A stretch of DNA of 55,979 bases from an uncultured Aquimarina sp. (GCA_947498595.1 CANMKX010000027.1:1-55979), one strand, 5' to 3'; positions 44,867-55,393 are shown, numbered from the stretch's first letter. Program-made: numbers and translations. Notes: generated from the letters alone by a model not told the origin.

Positions 44867-46366
44867 TTAGTTGTTTAATGAAAAAGAAGTTCCTTCTCTA
44901 CCATCTTTTAACTGAATTCCGATGGCAGCTAATTCATCTCTAATTTGATCACTCATAGCAAAATCTTTATTAATTCTAGCTTCAGTTCTAAGTTTTATTA
45001 ATAATTCAACTGCACCAGATAATTTATCATTATTTTCTGAAGCTTCTGTATTAGTGTTAACTAATCCTAAAACATCAAAAACAAAAGAGCGCATTGTAGA
45101 CGACAATAAATCTAAATCTTCTTTCGTAATAGCCCCTTTAGTATCTCTACTATTGTTAATAAATCGAACTGCATCAAAAAGTTTAGCAATTAAAATAGGA
45201 CTATTAAAATCATCATTCATAGCGTCATAACATTCTTGACGCCATTTAGGAACGTCAAAACCTGTAGTTGAAGATCCTGTGGTAATAGAATCTAAAACTT
45301 TGATAGCTTCCATTAGTTTATAAAAACCTTTTTCTGAAGCCTCTAATGCATCATTAGAGAAATCTAAAATACTTCTGTAATTTGCTTGAAGCATGAAAAA
45401 ACGAGCAACTGAAGGTGCATAAGCTTTACTTAATATAGAATTATCTCCGCTAAAAATTTCAGCAGGAGAAATAATATTACCTGTTGACTTAGACATTTTT
45501 TTACCATTAAGAGTAAGCATATTAGCATGCATCCAATAATTTACTGGAGTTTTTCCACATGCGGCTTCGCCTTGTGCAATTTCACATTCATGATGAGGGA
45601 ATTTTAAATCCATACCACCTCCATGAATATCAAAGGTTTCTCCTAAGTACTTAGTACTCATAACGGTACATTCTAAATGCCATCCAGGAAAACCATCGCT
45701 CCAAGGGGATGGCCATCTCATGATATGTTGTGGATCTGCTTTTTTCCATAAAGCAAAATCTTGAGGATTCTTTTTGTCACTTTGAGAAGAAAGCTCACGT
45801 GTATTGGCGATCATATCTTCTAAATTTCTACCACTTAATTTACCGTAGTCATTTGTTTCGTTAAATTTTTGAACATCAAAATATACAGAACCGTTAGAAA
45901 TATATGCAAAACCATTATCAATAATAGTTTTTATAATTTCTATTTGTTCAACAATATGTCCCGTTGCAGTTGGCTCAATGCTAGGAGGGATGTTATTAAA
46001 TTTGTTTAAAATATTATGGAAATCCAATGTGTAACGTTGTACAACTTCCATAGGTTCTAATTGTTCTACTCTAGCTTTTTTAGAAATTTTATCCTCGCCA
46101 GCATCTTCATCATTTTCTAAATGTCCAGCGTCAGTAATATTTCGAACATAACGAACCTTATAATCTAAGTGTTTTAAATATCTGAAAATAAGATCAAATG
46201 AAATAAATGTGCGACAATTTCCTAAGTGAACATTACTGTATACTGTGGGACCACATACATACATTCCTATATTACCTTCAGTAATAGGAGTAAATGTTTC
46301 TTTTTCACCAGTAAGTGAATTGTAAATTTTTAAGTTCTGTGATGAATACAATGGAACTGTCGACAT
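44867..46366 (-). CDS. cysS: Cysteinyl-tRNA synthetase
   Basis: 499 residues. The HIGH motif occurs as HLGN in [13 protein letters not shown], the KMSKS loop as KKMSKSTGN, and the zinc-ligand pattern is complete with YVCGPTVY, a Cys in WHLECTVMS and the [12 protein letters not shown] block. It charges tRNA-Cys in the cytoplasm. The gene lies 22 bases after folE and 3 bases before yidD, so the three form one minus-strand operon. Confidence 0.97.
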   Translation of the reverse strand: MSTVPLYSSQNLKIYNSLTGEKETFTPITEGNIGMYVCGPTVYSNVHLGNCRTFISFDLIFRYLKHLDYKVRYVRNITDAGHLENDEDAGEDKISKKARVEQLEPMEVVQRYTLDFHNILNKFNNIPPSIEPTATGHIVEQIEIIKTIIDNGFAYISNGSVYFDVQKFNETNDYGKLSGRNLEDMIANTRELSSQSDKKNPQDFALWKKADPQHIMRWPSPWSDGFPGWHLECTVMSTKYLGETFDIHGGGMDLKFPHHECEIAQGEAACGKTPVNYWMHANMLTLNGKKMSKSTGNIISPAEIFSGDNSILSKAYAPSVARFFMLQANYRSILDFSNDALEASEKGFYKLMEAIKVLDSITTGSSTTGFDVPKWRQECYDAMNDDFNSPILIAKLFDAVRFINNSRDTKGAITKEDLDLLSSTMRSFVFDVLGLVNTNTEASENNDKLSGAVELLIKLRTEARINKDFAMSDQIRDELAAIGIQLKDGREGTSFSLNN

Positions 46367-46388
46367 AATTTTAGTAATGATTTTATTT

Positions 46389-47072
46389 TTAGAATTGGGT
46401 GTCTAATTGGATATAAGTTAAAAACTCTTTACGAACAGCTGGATCTTTAAATTTACCACCAAATTCGCTTGTAACTGTGCTACTTTCAATATCACGGATT
46501 CCTCTAGAATTTACGCATAAATGCTTAGCATCTATTACACAAGCAACATCTTGAGTACCTAAAACCTCTTGTAAATCTTGAACAACTTGCATTGTCATAC
46601 GTTCTTGTACTTGTGGTCGTTTAGCGTAATAATCAACAATGCGATTCATTTTTGATAAACCAACTACAGTACCATTAGAAATATAAGCAACATGTGCACG
46701 ACCCACTATCGGTAATAAATGATGTTCACAAGTAGAATATACAGTGATATTTTTTTCTACTAACATCTCTCCATATTTATAATTATTATTAAATGTAGAG
46801 GCATTAGGTTTTTTATTTGGATCTAAACCAGAGAAAATTTCGTTAACAAACATTTTAGCAACACGCTGAGGTGTCCCTTTTAAACTGTCGTCTGTTAAGT
46901 CTAGACCTAACGTTTCCATAATGTGACGAACATCTTCTTTTATTAAATTTATCTTTTCAGTGTCATTAAGAGAAAATGCATCATCTCTTAATGGAGTTGT
47001 GGCGCTAGTAGCTACATGATTATCACCTAACGCCTCGATAGCTTCAAGGGCTTTATCTATTTTCATTTTCAA
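46389..47072 (-). CDS. folE: GTP cyclohydrolase I
   Basis: 227 residues. The zinc and active-site residues are seen in [20 protein letters not shown] (Cys, His, His) and [12 protein letters not shown] (Cys). [20 protein letters not shown] is the other conserved block. It turns GTP into dihydroneopterin triphosphate, the first step of folate or pterin synthesis. The start ATG at 47072 is followed by a second Met two codons later; either could be used. A TATCTTTG box lies 38 bases upstream on the minus strand. First gene of the folE-cysS-yidD operon. Confidence 0.95.
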   Translation of the reverse strand: MKMKIDKALEAIEALGDNHVATSATTPLRDDAFSLNDTEKINLIKEDVRHIMETLGLDLTDDSLKGTPQRVAKMFVNEIFSGLDPNKKPNASTFNNNYKYGEMLVEKNITVYSTCEHHLLPIVGRAHVAYISNGTVVGLSKMNRIVDYYAKRPQVQERMTMQVVQDLQEVLGTQDVACVIDAKHLCVNSRGIRDIESSTVTSEFGGKFKDPAVRKEFLTYIQLDTQF

Positions 47073-47109
47073 TCTTTAAGAATAGCAAAAATACTATTTA
47101 TAATAAAGG

Positions 47110-47117
47110 CAAAGATA
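47110..47117 (-). promoter_or_regulatory. -7 box of the folE operon
   Basis: TATCTTTG on the minus strand fits TAnnTTTG, 37 bases before the folE start. The -33 element is not clear. Confidence 0.5.
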
Positions 47118-47226
47118 CAATTTTGTGATTTTTGATAGTGAAAAGTATGTTAACAATTATTACAGAGCTTTACAAGGAGAAATGTTAACGAAATTTTGTA
47201 TTTTCACCCGATTAATTCCTAATAAT

Positions 47227-50200
47227 ATGATAATTACTCTTAGCAACACAAAAGAATTTGCTTTGAAGCGAGTATTTACGCTTCTGTTTTTTGTTATAAT
47301 AAGTTTTTGTTCATCAGAGATACATGCGCAAGGGGCAACCTGTGAAGTGTCAGCTCCGTTCTGTTCCGACGCCTCCGGAGAACTTACTTTTGATAATGTT
47401 ACTGGAGTGAGTAGTATAGGTAATATAGGTTGTTTAGGATCAACACCAAATCCAGCGTGGTATTTTTTAAGAATTGATCAAGCTGGAGATCTTAATTTTA
47501 ATATCGTACAATGGGTTGATAATAACAATAATAATGTGCCTGATGGTGGAGAACCACAATTAGATGTTGATTTTATAGCATGGGGACCTTTTCCTACTAC
47601 GGATTCTAATTGTACAAATTTGGCAAGGATGTGTGATAATGATGGAGACGGAAACCCTACAGATACATGTCCAAGTAACCCGGGATCTAATTATTATTTT
47701 AATAATGATGATAATACTAATATAATAGATTGTAGTTTTAGTGGTTCTAGTGTAGAAAGCTTTAGGATACCAAATGCGCAAGATGGAGAATTTTATATTT
47801 TATTGCTTACAAATTTTGCTAATGCGGCAGGAAAAATACAATTACAGCAGACAAATTTAGGAGATGCTGGATCTGGAGAAACAGATTGTTCTATTGTTGT
47901 TGCTAACTTACCAGATCAAGATGTATGTGGGGATGGGCCAATTGATATTGATGGAACAACTACAGATGCAGTTAGTTATCAATGGGCATTACTTAATGAA
48001 GCTACGATGGTGTTTGAAGATTTACCTGGGGAAACAAATCCAATATTAACAGTTAATGTTTCGGGTACTTATCAATTAACAGTAGAAGATGAAGATGGTT
48101 TTTCTGAGATCGAAGATGTAGTGATCACGTTTTTTGAAACTCCTATAATTAATTCAGCGCAAGATTTAACAATATGTGAGTTAAATAATAATGCTGGAAT
48201 ATTTGATTTAACAACTAATAATAATCCTATCTTAGGAACTCAGAATCCAGCTGATTTTACGATTACATATCATACAAGTTTAGATGATGCTGAAAATAAT
48301 AATGCTCCGATTACAACAGCAACAAACTATTCTAGTGGAGCAGCTGAAATATTTATAAGACTTCAAAGAAATGATTTGGTAACATGTATTGCTACAGGGT
48401 CATTTCAATTGTTGGTAAACCCTGCGCCTATTTTAGCTGATACAGCATTTAATTATGCAATATGTGAAGTTTTAGATGTGACGCCTAATGAATCAATATT
48501 GTCTTTTTCAGAAATGATTGCAGGATTAAGAGATAATGCAAATCAAACTACTGATTTACTTGATGCCGCAGAGCCTTTAACAATGAATAATTTCATTATA
48601 ACATATCATACATCTATGGCAGATGCAGAAAACAATGTTAACCCTGTAGCAAATAATTCGGTTATAGTAGATGGTACGATTTTATTTGTAAGAGTAGAGA
48701 ATAACCAAATGACAAATCCTACAGGATGTTTTAATATCAATAATATTGCAACAATAACAATCCAAGTTTCTCAAATACCGGAAATTATTACGAATGTCCC
48801 CCATGATGTCGAATGTGCAACTTCTTCTGTGACTCAAAATACACGAGTATTTGATTTAACCGAAAATGATAGTAATATATCACCAACAACAAATTCTCCT
48901 GATGTAATTGTTCGTTATTATGCAAGTTTAGAAGACTTTAATAATAATAATCCAATAACTCCGGCAAATGCATATACAAATATAAGTAACCCACAGACCA
49001 TTATAGCTCAAGTTGTAAATCCAACAAGTCAATGCGTTTCTAATGAGACAGTTCGTTTTGATTTACGAATTAATCATATTCCAATATTGTCAGAAACAGC
49101 TTATACTTATGCAATATGCGAAGATATGGATGCAACACCACAAGAATCGAATGTGGTTTTTGCAGAAATGTTTTCAAATCTAATTAACAACTCAGGTGAT
49201 TTAGTTCCATTGTTGGCAAATAATGAACCAATAGTTTTAGCCGATTTTAATATCTCTATTCATACTTCTAGCGCTGATGCTATGACAGGAATGAATCCTA
49301 TAGTAGATGGGAGTGCTTTAACTGATGGTACTATCTTATTTGTACGAGTAGAAAATCCAACGACAAACTGTTTCAACGCAGATAATATAGCTGAGATTAC
49401 TTTAAGTATTAATAATAAACCTAATGCAATAATGGTAGCAGCACCTTTTGAAGTTTGCGAAACAGAAGTAGGTTCTATGGTTGGAATATTTGATTTTGCA
49501 GATTATAACGATGAAATAATAGGAGCAGATCCTGTACCAGCGAATTATTCGTTTACATATAGATTAAGTCAAAATCCAGCAGATGTAGCGATTATCAATT
49601 CAAATGCTTATGAAGGAACAACAGGAGAGATTATATATGTATGGATAGAAGATACTGATACGGGATGTATCTCAGATATTGGTAGTTTTTCTTTACAGGT
49701 GAATAGATTGCCAGTAGTGCTATTTCCAGAAGATGGAGTACAGTGTGTTGATGTAAATGGGCAATTAACACTAGATTTAGGAGAGAATTTAGGAGCAGGA
49801 TTTACTTATGACTGGACACCAGATAATGATCCAGATGGAGATGGAGTAGAGAACCCAGTGTTTGAATTGAGAACATTGACCGAGACTACTACTTTTTCGG
49901 TAATAATAACTGATAATACAACTAGTACGATGACTAATTGTGTGAATGAATACTCAGCAGAACTAATACCATCATTCCCTCCAATAAGTGTAGCTGTAAC
50001 TATAGAAACAGATGCATTTACAGGGTTATTTACAGTAACAGCTGATCCAGAAATAGGATTAGGAGATATAGATGATTATGAATATCAATTAGATGCAGGA
50101 GCTTTTCAAGACTCCCAAACATTTACAAATGTAAGAGGAGGAGATCATGTCATGACAGTAAGAAATCGATTTGGATGCGGAGAACAAGTATCTTCTATGT

Positions 50201-50481
50201 TCGAATTAATTGATTATCCTAAGTATTTTACTCCTAATGGTGATGGAGTTCATGATGTATGGCGTATAACAAATATAGAAAGTCAAGCCGAGGCAAAAAT
50301 ATATATCTTCGATAGAAATGGTAAACTTTTAAAACAATTAATCCCTGGAGATAGTGGATGGGATGGTACCTATAATGGACAAAATATGCCATCTACAGAT
50401 TATTGGTTTAAGATAGAATATATAGAACCTAGGGATAATACCAATAGAATATTTACAGCAAATTTTACGCTGAAACGATAA
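47227..50481 (+). CDS. Large secreted protein with repeated modules and T9SS type B sorting domain
   Basis: 1084 residues from the ATG at 47227; the 34 extra codons upstream lie ahead of a normal signal peptide (RVFTLLFFVIISFCSSEIHA) and are excluded. The N-terminal domain (about 25-225 of the mature form) begins GATCEVSAPFCSDASG and resembles secreted Bacteroidota proteins with a Cys pair and DGDG-type acidic loops. An Ig-like stretch and about five modules of 90-110 residues follow, each opening with a Cys-Glu pattern (ICELNNNAGIFDLT, VCETEVGSMVGIFDF). The type B tail has DYPKYFTPNGDGVHDVW, IFDRNGKLLKQ, GWDGTYNGQNMPSTDYWF and terminal LKR. It is a probable T9SS-exported adhesin and relative of the 1223-residue protein. 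Confidence 0.88.
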   Translation: MIITLSNTKEFALKRVFTLLFFVIISFCSSEIHAQGATCEVSAPFCSDASGELTFDNVTGVSSIGNIGCLGSTPNPAWYFLRIDQAGDLNFNIVQWVDNNNNNVPDGGEPQLDVDFIAWGPFPTTDSNCTNLARMCDNDGDGNPTDTCPSNPGSNYYFNNDDNTNIIDCSFSGSSVESFRIPNAQDGEFYILLLTNFANAAGKIQLQQTNLGDAGSGETDCSIVVANLPDQDVCGDGPIDIDGTTTDAVSYQWALLNEATMVFEDLPGETNPILTVNVSGTYQLTVEDEDGFSEIEDVVITFFETPIINSAQDLTICELNNNAGIFDLTTNNNPILGTQNPADFTITYHTSLDDAENNNAPITTATNYSSGAAEIFIRLQRNDLVTCIATGSFQLLVNPAPILADTAFNYAICEVLDVTPNESILSFSEMIAGLRDNANQTTDLLDAAEPLTMNNFIITYHTSMADAENNVNPVANNSVIVDGTILFVRVENNQMTNPTGCFNINNIATITIQVSQIPEIITNVPHDVECATSSVTQNTRVFDLTENDSNISPTTNSPDVIVRYYASLEDFNNNNPITPANAYTNISNPQTIIAQVVNPTSQCVSNETVRFDLRINHIPILSETAYTYAICEDMDATPQESNVVFAEMFSNLINNSGDLVPLLANNEPIVLADFNISIHTSSADAMTGMNPIVDGSALTDGTILFVRVENPTTNCFNADNIAEITLSINNKPNAIMVAAPFEVCETEVGSMVGIFDFADYNDEIIGADPVPANYSFTYRLSQNPADVAIINSNAYEGTTGEIIYVWIEDTDTGCISDIGSFSLQVNRLPVVLFPEDGVQCVDVNGQLTLDLGENLGAGFTYDWTPDNDPDGDGVENPVFELRTLTETTTFSVIITDNTTSTMTNCVNEYSAELIPSFPPISVAVTIETDAFTGLFTVTADPEIGLGDIDDYEYQLDAGAFQDSQTFTNVRGGDHVMTVRNRFGCGEQVSSMFELIDYPKYFTPNGDGVHDVWRITNIESQAEAKIYIFDRNGKLLKQLIPGDSGWDGTYNGQNMPSTDYWFKIEYIEPRDNTNRIFTANFTLKR

Positions 50482-50502
50482 GAAGTTTTTTATTAAGAAA
50501 GC

Positions 50503-50539
50503 AAAAGGGAATAAGTTTAAATAAAATTTATTCCCTTTT
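50503..50539 (+). terminator. Terminator of the T9SS protein gene
   Basis: AAAAGGGAATAA and TTATTCCCTTTT form a 12-bp stem with a 13-base loop, followed by a T run, 21 bases after the stop codon. Confidence 0.85.
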
Positions 50540-50660
50540 TTGATATATAAAGTTTATAAATGAAAATTTTGTTGAATGATTTTGGAATAGATATTAAATT
50601 GTAAAATGCGTTCAAAGAAGACAATTGATACATTTAAAAATGTTATTTGATCTATCAGAG

Positions 50661-50705
50661 AATAATCTACATTGTTTTAATTAAATAAAAGGAATGTAGA
50701 TTATT
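50661..50705. repeat. 13-bp perfect inverted repeat between two terminators
   Basis: AATAATCTACATT at 50661-50673 is inverted at 50693-50705, with a 19-base AT-rich loop. It lies between terminators of two convergent genes and has no U-tract, so its role is unclear; a small regulatory RNA or protein site are options. Confidence 0.6.
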
Positions 50706-50748
50706 TTGTAAAACAAACACTACTAGTATGATTTAATTAAGAACAAAA

Positions 50749-50778
50749 AGAGGGAATAATCTTAAATTATTCCCCTCT
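50749..50778 (-). terminator. Terminator of the FadL-like gene
   Basis: AGAGGGAATAAT and ATTATTCCCCTCT pair with one bulged C; on the minus strand a TTTTT run follows. It lies 35 bases after the stop of the gene ending at 50813. Confidence 0.75.
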
Positions 50779-50812
50779 TATCTAATCTATTAATTATGTA
50801 AATCTATATTCT

Positions 50813-52330
50813 CTATAAATTTAGAGAAAATGTAACGGTAATGTTTTCAGTTTCTCTAGAGATCGAAGCTCCATTAGTAAAAACATCACTATCAATAAAT
50901 TGTTGATTACGATCTTGTTCTGCACGATCATAAGCAATATCTAATTTTATTTTTCCAAAATTATAACCAGTACCTAGTGAGAAACCAGTAGTTTCTCCTA
51001 CAGTAATTTCATTTTTATAAGGACTTTCATCATAGCGAAAACCACCTCTAAATCTCCAATTTTTATGACGTAATTCCCCACCAACTCTTAAGCTACTAGC
51101 AGCTTGTAAAGTGTTTTTAATGGTATTATTTTGATTTGAAAAAGATACATTTTCACTAGAACTGAATTTAGTAGTAGTATAATCTTTATATGAATAATCA
51201 AAACTGATAAGTCCTCTTTTTCCAAATATGAAAGCCATACTTCCTGTAAATTTAGCAGGAGTTCTTAGCCTGTAATCAGGAAAAACATTAATAACATTTG
51301 GATTAACAAGTGCTCTACCATTAACGTCACTTATAGTTTCTAAACGTTGAGTTGTTTCTTCAGAGATTAAAAACCATGTTGGAGTTTCTATAGAAGCCCC
51401 TAAGCGTAAAAATGAAGATACCTTGGCAATACCTCCAATATGAGCAGAAAATCCAGTACCTATAGTTGATAGTCTATTTGTAAATATGATTTCATTGATG
51501 TCAGATCCAGTATTGTTATTACCTTCAAAATATTCAGTTACTTGATCATAATTTATAAAATGAGAATTTAAATTAATACCTAAGTAGAAATCCTCTTGAA
51601 ACTGTAATGCTCCGTTGACGCTAAATTTTCCATTAAAACCAGTACTTTCGAAAGTGTATTCTTGATCAAAATCTCCTGCTGCTACAGCAGAAGTATAAGT
51701 AGTATTATCAAGATCATCAGGATCATCAGGATTGATAATAAATGATTCGAAAGCAAGAAAAGCATCTTGTTCTCTAACACCACCATTTTCACCTAGAAAA
51801 CCATATAATTGATTAATTGATTCTCCAGACCTTAATGTAAGACGATCCAGTGGAATTCCTTGAGCAGCATCTATAAAATGACTATCGATAGAATTTGAAC
51901 TACGACCGATAGCAAAAAAGGAATCATCGTTATTTCTTGTTTGATCATAGTTTAATCCAAAAGTAAGTTTGTTTATAGGAATATTATCATCTAAATTTTC
52001 AAAAACGAAAACAGCACCCAGTTGATTAAAATTAAGATTATTCTCAGTTGTATTGCGCGATCTACCAAAATAAGTTGCATCATTGGAAACATTTGCATTG
52101 GATAATGTTATTGAACCGAAAGAATTTTTAAAAACGGCAGATCCTGCAGGATTAACTTGTAAAGCAGATAAATCTCCCCCTAAAGCTCCAAAAGCTCCAC
52201 TCATCCCTCTAAATCTAGCAGATCCTTCTATATCTTGATCAGCATAACGCAGCGCATCAGAAGTGGTTTGGGCATGTAATAAAGGTGCATAGAAAGCACT
52301 TAATATAAAAAATGTAATTAATTTTTTCAT
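50813..52330 (-). CDS. Outer-membrane transport protein of the OmpP1/FadL family
   Basis: 505 residues. A signal peptide (about 1-20, ending LLHAQ) precedes the family N-terminus: DALRYADQDIEGSARFRGMS and GAFGALGGDLSALQVNPAGS, where FadL-type proteins have the NPAG hatch motif. The rest is a long barrel with repeated amphipathic strands, and it ends TVTFSLNL. It should let hydrophobic compounds such as fatty acids cross the outer membrane. It probably shares an operon with the Ser/Arg-rich lipoprotein 68 bases upstream. Confidence 0.88.
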   Translation of the reverse strand: MKKLITFFILSAFYAPLLHAQTTSDALRYADQDIEGSARFRGMSGAFGALGGDLSALQVNPAGSAVFKNSFGSITLSNANVSNDATYFGRSRNTTENNLNFNQLGAVFVFENLDDNIPINKLTFGLNYDQTRNNDDSFFAIGRSSNSIDSHFIDAAQGIPLDRLTLRSGESINQLYGFLGENGGVREQDAFLAFESFIINPDDPDDLDNTTYTSAVAAGDFDQEYTFESTGFNGKFSVNGALQFQEDFYLGINLNSHFINYDQVTEYFEGNNNTGSDINEIIFTNRLSTIGTGFSAHIGGIAKVSSFLRLGASIETPTWFLISEETTQRLETISDVNGRALVNPNVINVFPDYRLRTPAKFTGSMAFIFGKRGLISFDYSYKDYTTTKFSSSENVSFSNQNNTIKNTLQAASSLRVGGELRHKNWRFRGGFRYDESPYKNEITVGETTGFSLGTGYNFGKIKLDIAYDRAEQDRNQQFIDSDVFTNGASISRETENITVTFSLNL

Positions 52331-52398
52331 TAAAGTAAAATTTAAGAATAATGGCCTTTTATTTTATAAGCATAAAATAAAACTTTTTTTAGAAGAGA

Positions 52399-53358
52399 TT
52401 AACCTCTTCCTCTACTTCTAGAACTACCTCTGCTTCTACTTCCGGTAGAACGACTTCTAGAACTACTTCTTGAGCTTCTAGCAGAACTAGAACTTCTACT
52501 ACGACTAGAGGATCTAGAATAATTACTATTAGATGAACTTCTTGACCTACTATAATTAGAGTTACTTCTTGAACGACTACGACTAGTACTGTAATTTCTT
52601 GTCCTAGGAGCAGAAGTTCTTGCTCTAGTTCTTGTAGCGTTAGAGTTAGATCTAATACGAGAATTATAATTAGAAGATCTATAACGAGATCTTGTTGTAG
52701 CTGTATTGGCTCTACTTTGGCTACGACTTCTATAAGCAGTGCTTCTGTAAGAATTTCTATAACCTCTATTGTATGCTATGTATGAAGAACGGTGATATGG
52801 AGTACGATAATAACGATAAGGAGAATAATAAGAGTAAAAAGGAGGGCAATAAAATGGATTACCATAATACCATCCAGTATTCCAATAAGAATTAAAGTGC
52901 CAAGGATTGTAATAACCGTTATAACCAAAACCATAACCGTAACCAAAACCAAAGCCATTATAGAAAGGCCTTGCTCCAGTATTATAAACATTGATACTAA
53001 TATCACTAGCGTTGCTACCCCAAGCAGGTCTTCCAACATCATATGTATTAGCTATAGAAGTAGTATCTACCTCATAAGCATCACTAGCATAAGAATCAAT
53101 ATCAGTGAAAATAGCTCCTTCTTCAGGAATATTATCATATTGTGATGATTTTTCCGAAAAATACTGAGAATAATAAGAATTTGATGTTTCAGTTGCTACG
53201 GTAGGTGTATTGTTGTTTTTAGCTGAAGAACTACCATAAATACCATCATCATCGTAAGAAACATGTTGGTAAGAAGTACAAGAAGTTAATATAAGTGAAC
53301 CTAGTATAAAAATGAATCCTACAAAGGCGTTATTTTGAATATAATTTTTAAGTCGCAT
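52399..53358 (-). CDS. Lipoprotein with Tyr/Gly-rich middle and Ser/Arg-rich tail
   Basis: 319 residues. Lipobox LILTSC near residue 27. An acidic region to about 110 is followed by a Gly/Tyr/Phe-rich stretch (FGFGYGYGFGYNGYYNP, about 130-195) and a C-terminal 115 residues made almost wholly of Ser, Arg, Asn, Thr and Gly, such as SRSRSRSNSNYSRSRSS and SRSRGSSRSRG. No fold is recognised for the tail. It is strongly basic and may bind polyanions such as extracellular DNA, LPS or capsule. The gene is divergent from proS across a 99-base region that holds both promoters. Confidence 0.78.
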   Translation of the reverse strand: MRLKNYIQNNAFVGFIFILGSLILTSCTSYQHVSYDDDGIYGSSSAKNNNTPTVATETSNSYYSQYFSEKSSQYDNIPEEGAIFTDIDSYASDAYEVDTTSIANTYDVGRPAWGSNASDISINVYNTGARPFYNGFGFGYGYGFGYNGYYNPWHFNSYWNTGWYYGNPFYCPPFYSYYSPYRYYRTPYHRSSYIAYNRGYRNSYRSTAYRSRSQSRANTATTRSRYRSSNYNSRIRSNSNATRTRARTSAPRTRNYSTSRSRSRSNSNYSRSRSSSNSNYSRSSSRSRSSSSARSSRSSSRSRSTGSRSRGSSRSRGRG

Positions 53359-53375
53359 ATCTCCTTAATTAATTG

Positions 53376-53403
53376 TTGGACAATACAAATTTAGTTAGTT
53401 TTG
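53376..53403. promoter_or_regulatory. Overlapping divergent promoters for proS and the lipoprotein gene
   Basis: On the plus strand TTG (53376-53378), 17 bases and TAGTTTTG (53396-53403) form the proS promoter. On the minus strand TAAATTTG (53393-53386) is a -7 box for the lipoprotein gene. The two sites interleave, so the genes probably cannot fire at the same time from one template. Confidence 0.55.
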
Positions 53404-53457
53404 CGGTAACTAAAATTTATTTAACATAGCCACAAGAGTTGTGCCAAATAACAGTTT

Positions 53458-54936
53458 ATGAGCAAGAATTTAACGAAACGAAGTGAAGATTATTCAAAAT
53501 GGTATAATGAGCTGGTTGTCAAGGCGGATCTAGCCGAGAATTCAGCAGTTAGAGGATGTATGGTAATCAAGCCCTATGGGTATGCAATATGGGAGAAAAT
53601 GCAAGCAGAATTAGATAAAAAGTTTAAAGAAACTGGACATCAAAATGCATATTTTCCATTATTTGTACCTAAAAGTTTATTTGAAGCAGAAGAAAAAAAT
53701 GCAGAAGGATTTGCAAAAGAGTGTGCTGTTGTAACACATTATCGATTGCAAAATGACCCAGATAGAGAAGGGAAATTAAGAGTAGATCCTGAAGCTAAGC
53801 TAGAAGAGGAATTAGTCGTAAGACCAACTTCGGAAGCAATCATATGGAATACATATAAAGGATGGATTCAATCTTATAGAGATTTACCGATATTGGTTAA
53901 TCAATGGGCTAATGTTGTACGTTGGGAAATGAGAACTCGATTGTTTTTAAGAACAGCAGAGTTTTTATGGCAAGAAGGGCATACTGCACACGAAACAAGA
54001 AGTGAAGCTATTGCAGAGACAGCACAAATGAATGATATTTATGCAAATTTTGTTGAAAATTTTATGGCAATTCCTGTTGTAAGAGGGCGTAAAACCGAAA
54101 GCGAACGATTTGCAGGTGCAGAGGATACATATTGTATTGAAGCATTAATGCAAGATGGAAAAGCTTTACAAGCTGGAACATCACACTTTTTGGGACAAAA
54201 TTTTGCAAAAGCTTTTGATGTTAAGTTTACTTCAAAAGAAGGTAAGCAAGATTATGTATGGGCTACCTCTTGGGGAGTTTCAACGAGATTGATGGGAGCT
54301 TTGATTATGACGCATAGTGATGATCAAGGATTGGTATTACCTCCAAATTTAGCGCCAATTCAAGTTGTTATTGTGCCTATTTATAAAGGTGAAGAGCAGT
54401 TAGAGAAAATATCTGGAGTAGTAGACGGTATGGTAAAAGAATTGAGAGCTAAAGGTATTTCGGTTAAATTTGATACTAGAGATACGCATAGACCAGGAGC
54501 AAAGTTTGCACAATACGAATTACAAGGAGTTCCGTTAAGGATAGCTATTGGACAAAGAGACTTAGATAAAGGAACAGTCGAATTAGCTAGGCGTGATACA
54601 TTAACAAAGCAAATTGTAGCTAAAGATGATATAGTTACTACTGTGGAAAATCTATTGACAGAAATACAAGAGAGCTTATATAGGAAAGCTTTGGATTATA
54701 GAGATAGTCATATTACTCCAGTGGATACTTTTGATGAATTTAAAGAGGTTCTTGAAAGTAAAGGAGGATTTATTGCTGCACATTGGGATGGAACTATAGA
54801 GACAGAGCAAAAGATAAAAGATTTAACGAAAGCAACGATACGTTGTATTCCTTTTGATGTAGAAAAAGAAGAAGGTGTATGTGTTTTTAGTGGTAAGGCA
54901 TCTTCAGAAAGAGTCTTGTTTGCAAAAGCATATTAA
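53458..54936 (+). CDS. proS: Prolyl-tRNA synthetase (archaeal/eukaryote-like type, ProS type 3)
   Basis: 492 residues, the short form without the bacterial editing insert. N-terminal class II core: [34 protein letters not shown]; motif 2 in [20 protein letters not shown]; motif 3 in [13 protein letters not shown]. The anticodon-binding domain is VVIVPIYKG and the C-terminal zinc-type domain ends with a Tyr (AKAY), as in the archaeal-like class. It charges tRNA-Pro. Single gene ahead of the tRNA-Glu genes. Confidence 0.96.
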   Translation: MSKNLTKRSEDYSKWYNELVVKADLAENSAVRGCMVIKPYGYAIWEKMQAELDKKFKETGHQNAYFPLFVPKSLFEAEEKNAEGFAKECAVVTHYRLQNDPDREGKLRVDPEAKLEEELVVRPTSEAIIWNTYKGWIQSYRDLPILVNQWANVVRWEMRTRLFLRTAEFLWQEGHTAHETRSEAIAETAQMNDIYANFVENFMAIPVVRGRKTESERFAGAEDTYCIEALMQDGKALQAGTSHFLGQNFAKAFDVKFTSKEGKQDYVWATSWGVSTRLMGALIMTHSDDQGLVLPPNLAPIQVVIVPIYKGEEQLEKISGVVDGMVKELRAKGISVKFDTRDTHRPGAKFAQYELQGVPLRIAIGQRDLDKGTVELARRDTLTKQIVAKDDIVTTVENLLTEIQESLYRKALDYRDSHITPVDTFDEFKEVLESKGGFIAAHWDGTIETEQKIKDLTKATIRCIPFDVEKEEGVCVFSGKASSERVLFAKAY

Positions 54937-55073
54937 AAATGAATTTAATATAAATTAAAATGTGTGATTGGTCTTTTTAGATTAGTCACATATTTTTTTT
55001 AAACAAAAAGTATTGATACATAAGGGATTATTTTTAAATGTTGTTTTTTTTTGAAAAAAAATAAAAAAAAGGC

Positions 55074-55103
55074 TTGTAGAAACGAAAAAGGGTTGTATAT
55101 TTG
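55074..55103 (+). promoter_or_regulatory. Strong promoter of the tRNA-Glu operon
   Basis: TTG at 55074, 19 bases and TATATTTG at 55096-55103, followed by GCACCC, is a textbook Bacteroidota promoter. It is 49 bases before the first tRNA and can also drive rpsT further on, since no terminator lies between. Confidence 0.85.
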
Positions 55104-55152
55104 CACCCGCAATCAGCAAGCGAAATAATTGAAATACTGAAATGCTATTAAT

Positions 55153-55224
55153 GGTCCGTTCGTCTAGGGGTTAGGACGCCAGGTTTTCATCCTGGTAACA
55201 GGGGTTCGATTCCCCTACGGACTA
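55153..55224 (+). tRNA. tRNA-Glu (anticodon TTC), copy 1
   Basis: Acceptor GGTCCGT with ACGGACT (position 1-72 is a G-T pair), D arm GTC/GAC, anticodon stem CCAGG/CCTGG with loop TTTTCAT, T arm AGGGG/CCCCT and discriminator A. The 3' bases CG that follow show CCA is not encoded. Confidence 0.95.
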
Positions 55225-55288
55225 CGAAAAAAAAAGTTGTAAATTAAAAATAAAGTTTTTAAGTTTGCAACTCCTAATAAAGGTTAAT

Positions 55289-55360
55289 GGCCCGTTCGTC
55301 TATCGGCTAGGACGCCAGGTTTTCATCCTGGTAAGAGGGGTTCGATTCCCCTACGGGCTA
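55289..55360 (+). tRNA. tRNA-Glu (anticodon TTC), copy 2
   Basis: Same body and anticodon as copy 1, with acceptor GGCCCGT and ACGGGCT. The third acceptor pair is C-G where copy 1 has T-A, a compensatory difference that shows both are selected. The two copies are 64 bases apart and CCA is not encoded. Confidence 0.95.
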
Positions 55361-55393
55361 CGATTTTAGAAATAAAAAATAACGAGAAGAGAG

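Noticed and set aside
52776..53145. Two long low-complexity frames overlapping the Ser/Arg-rich lipoprotein gene
   Set aside because: They are Ile/Val or Arg/Ile-rich shadows of the repetitive Tyr/Ser/Arg codons, without signal peptides or homology.
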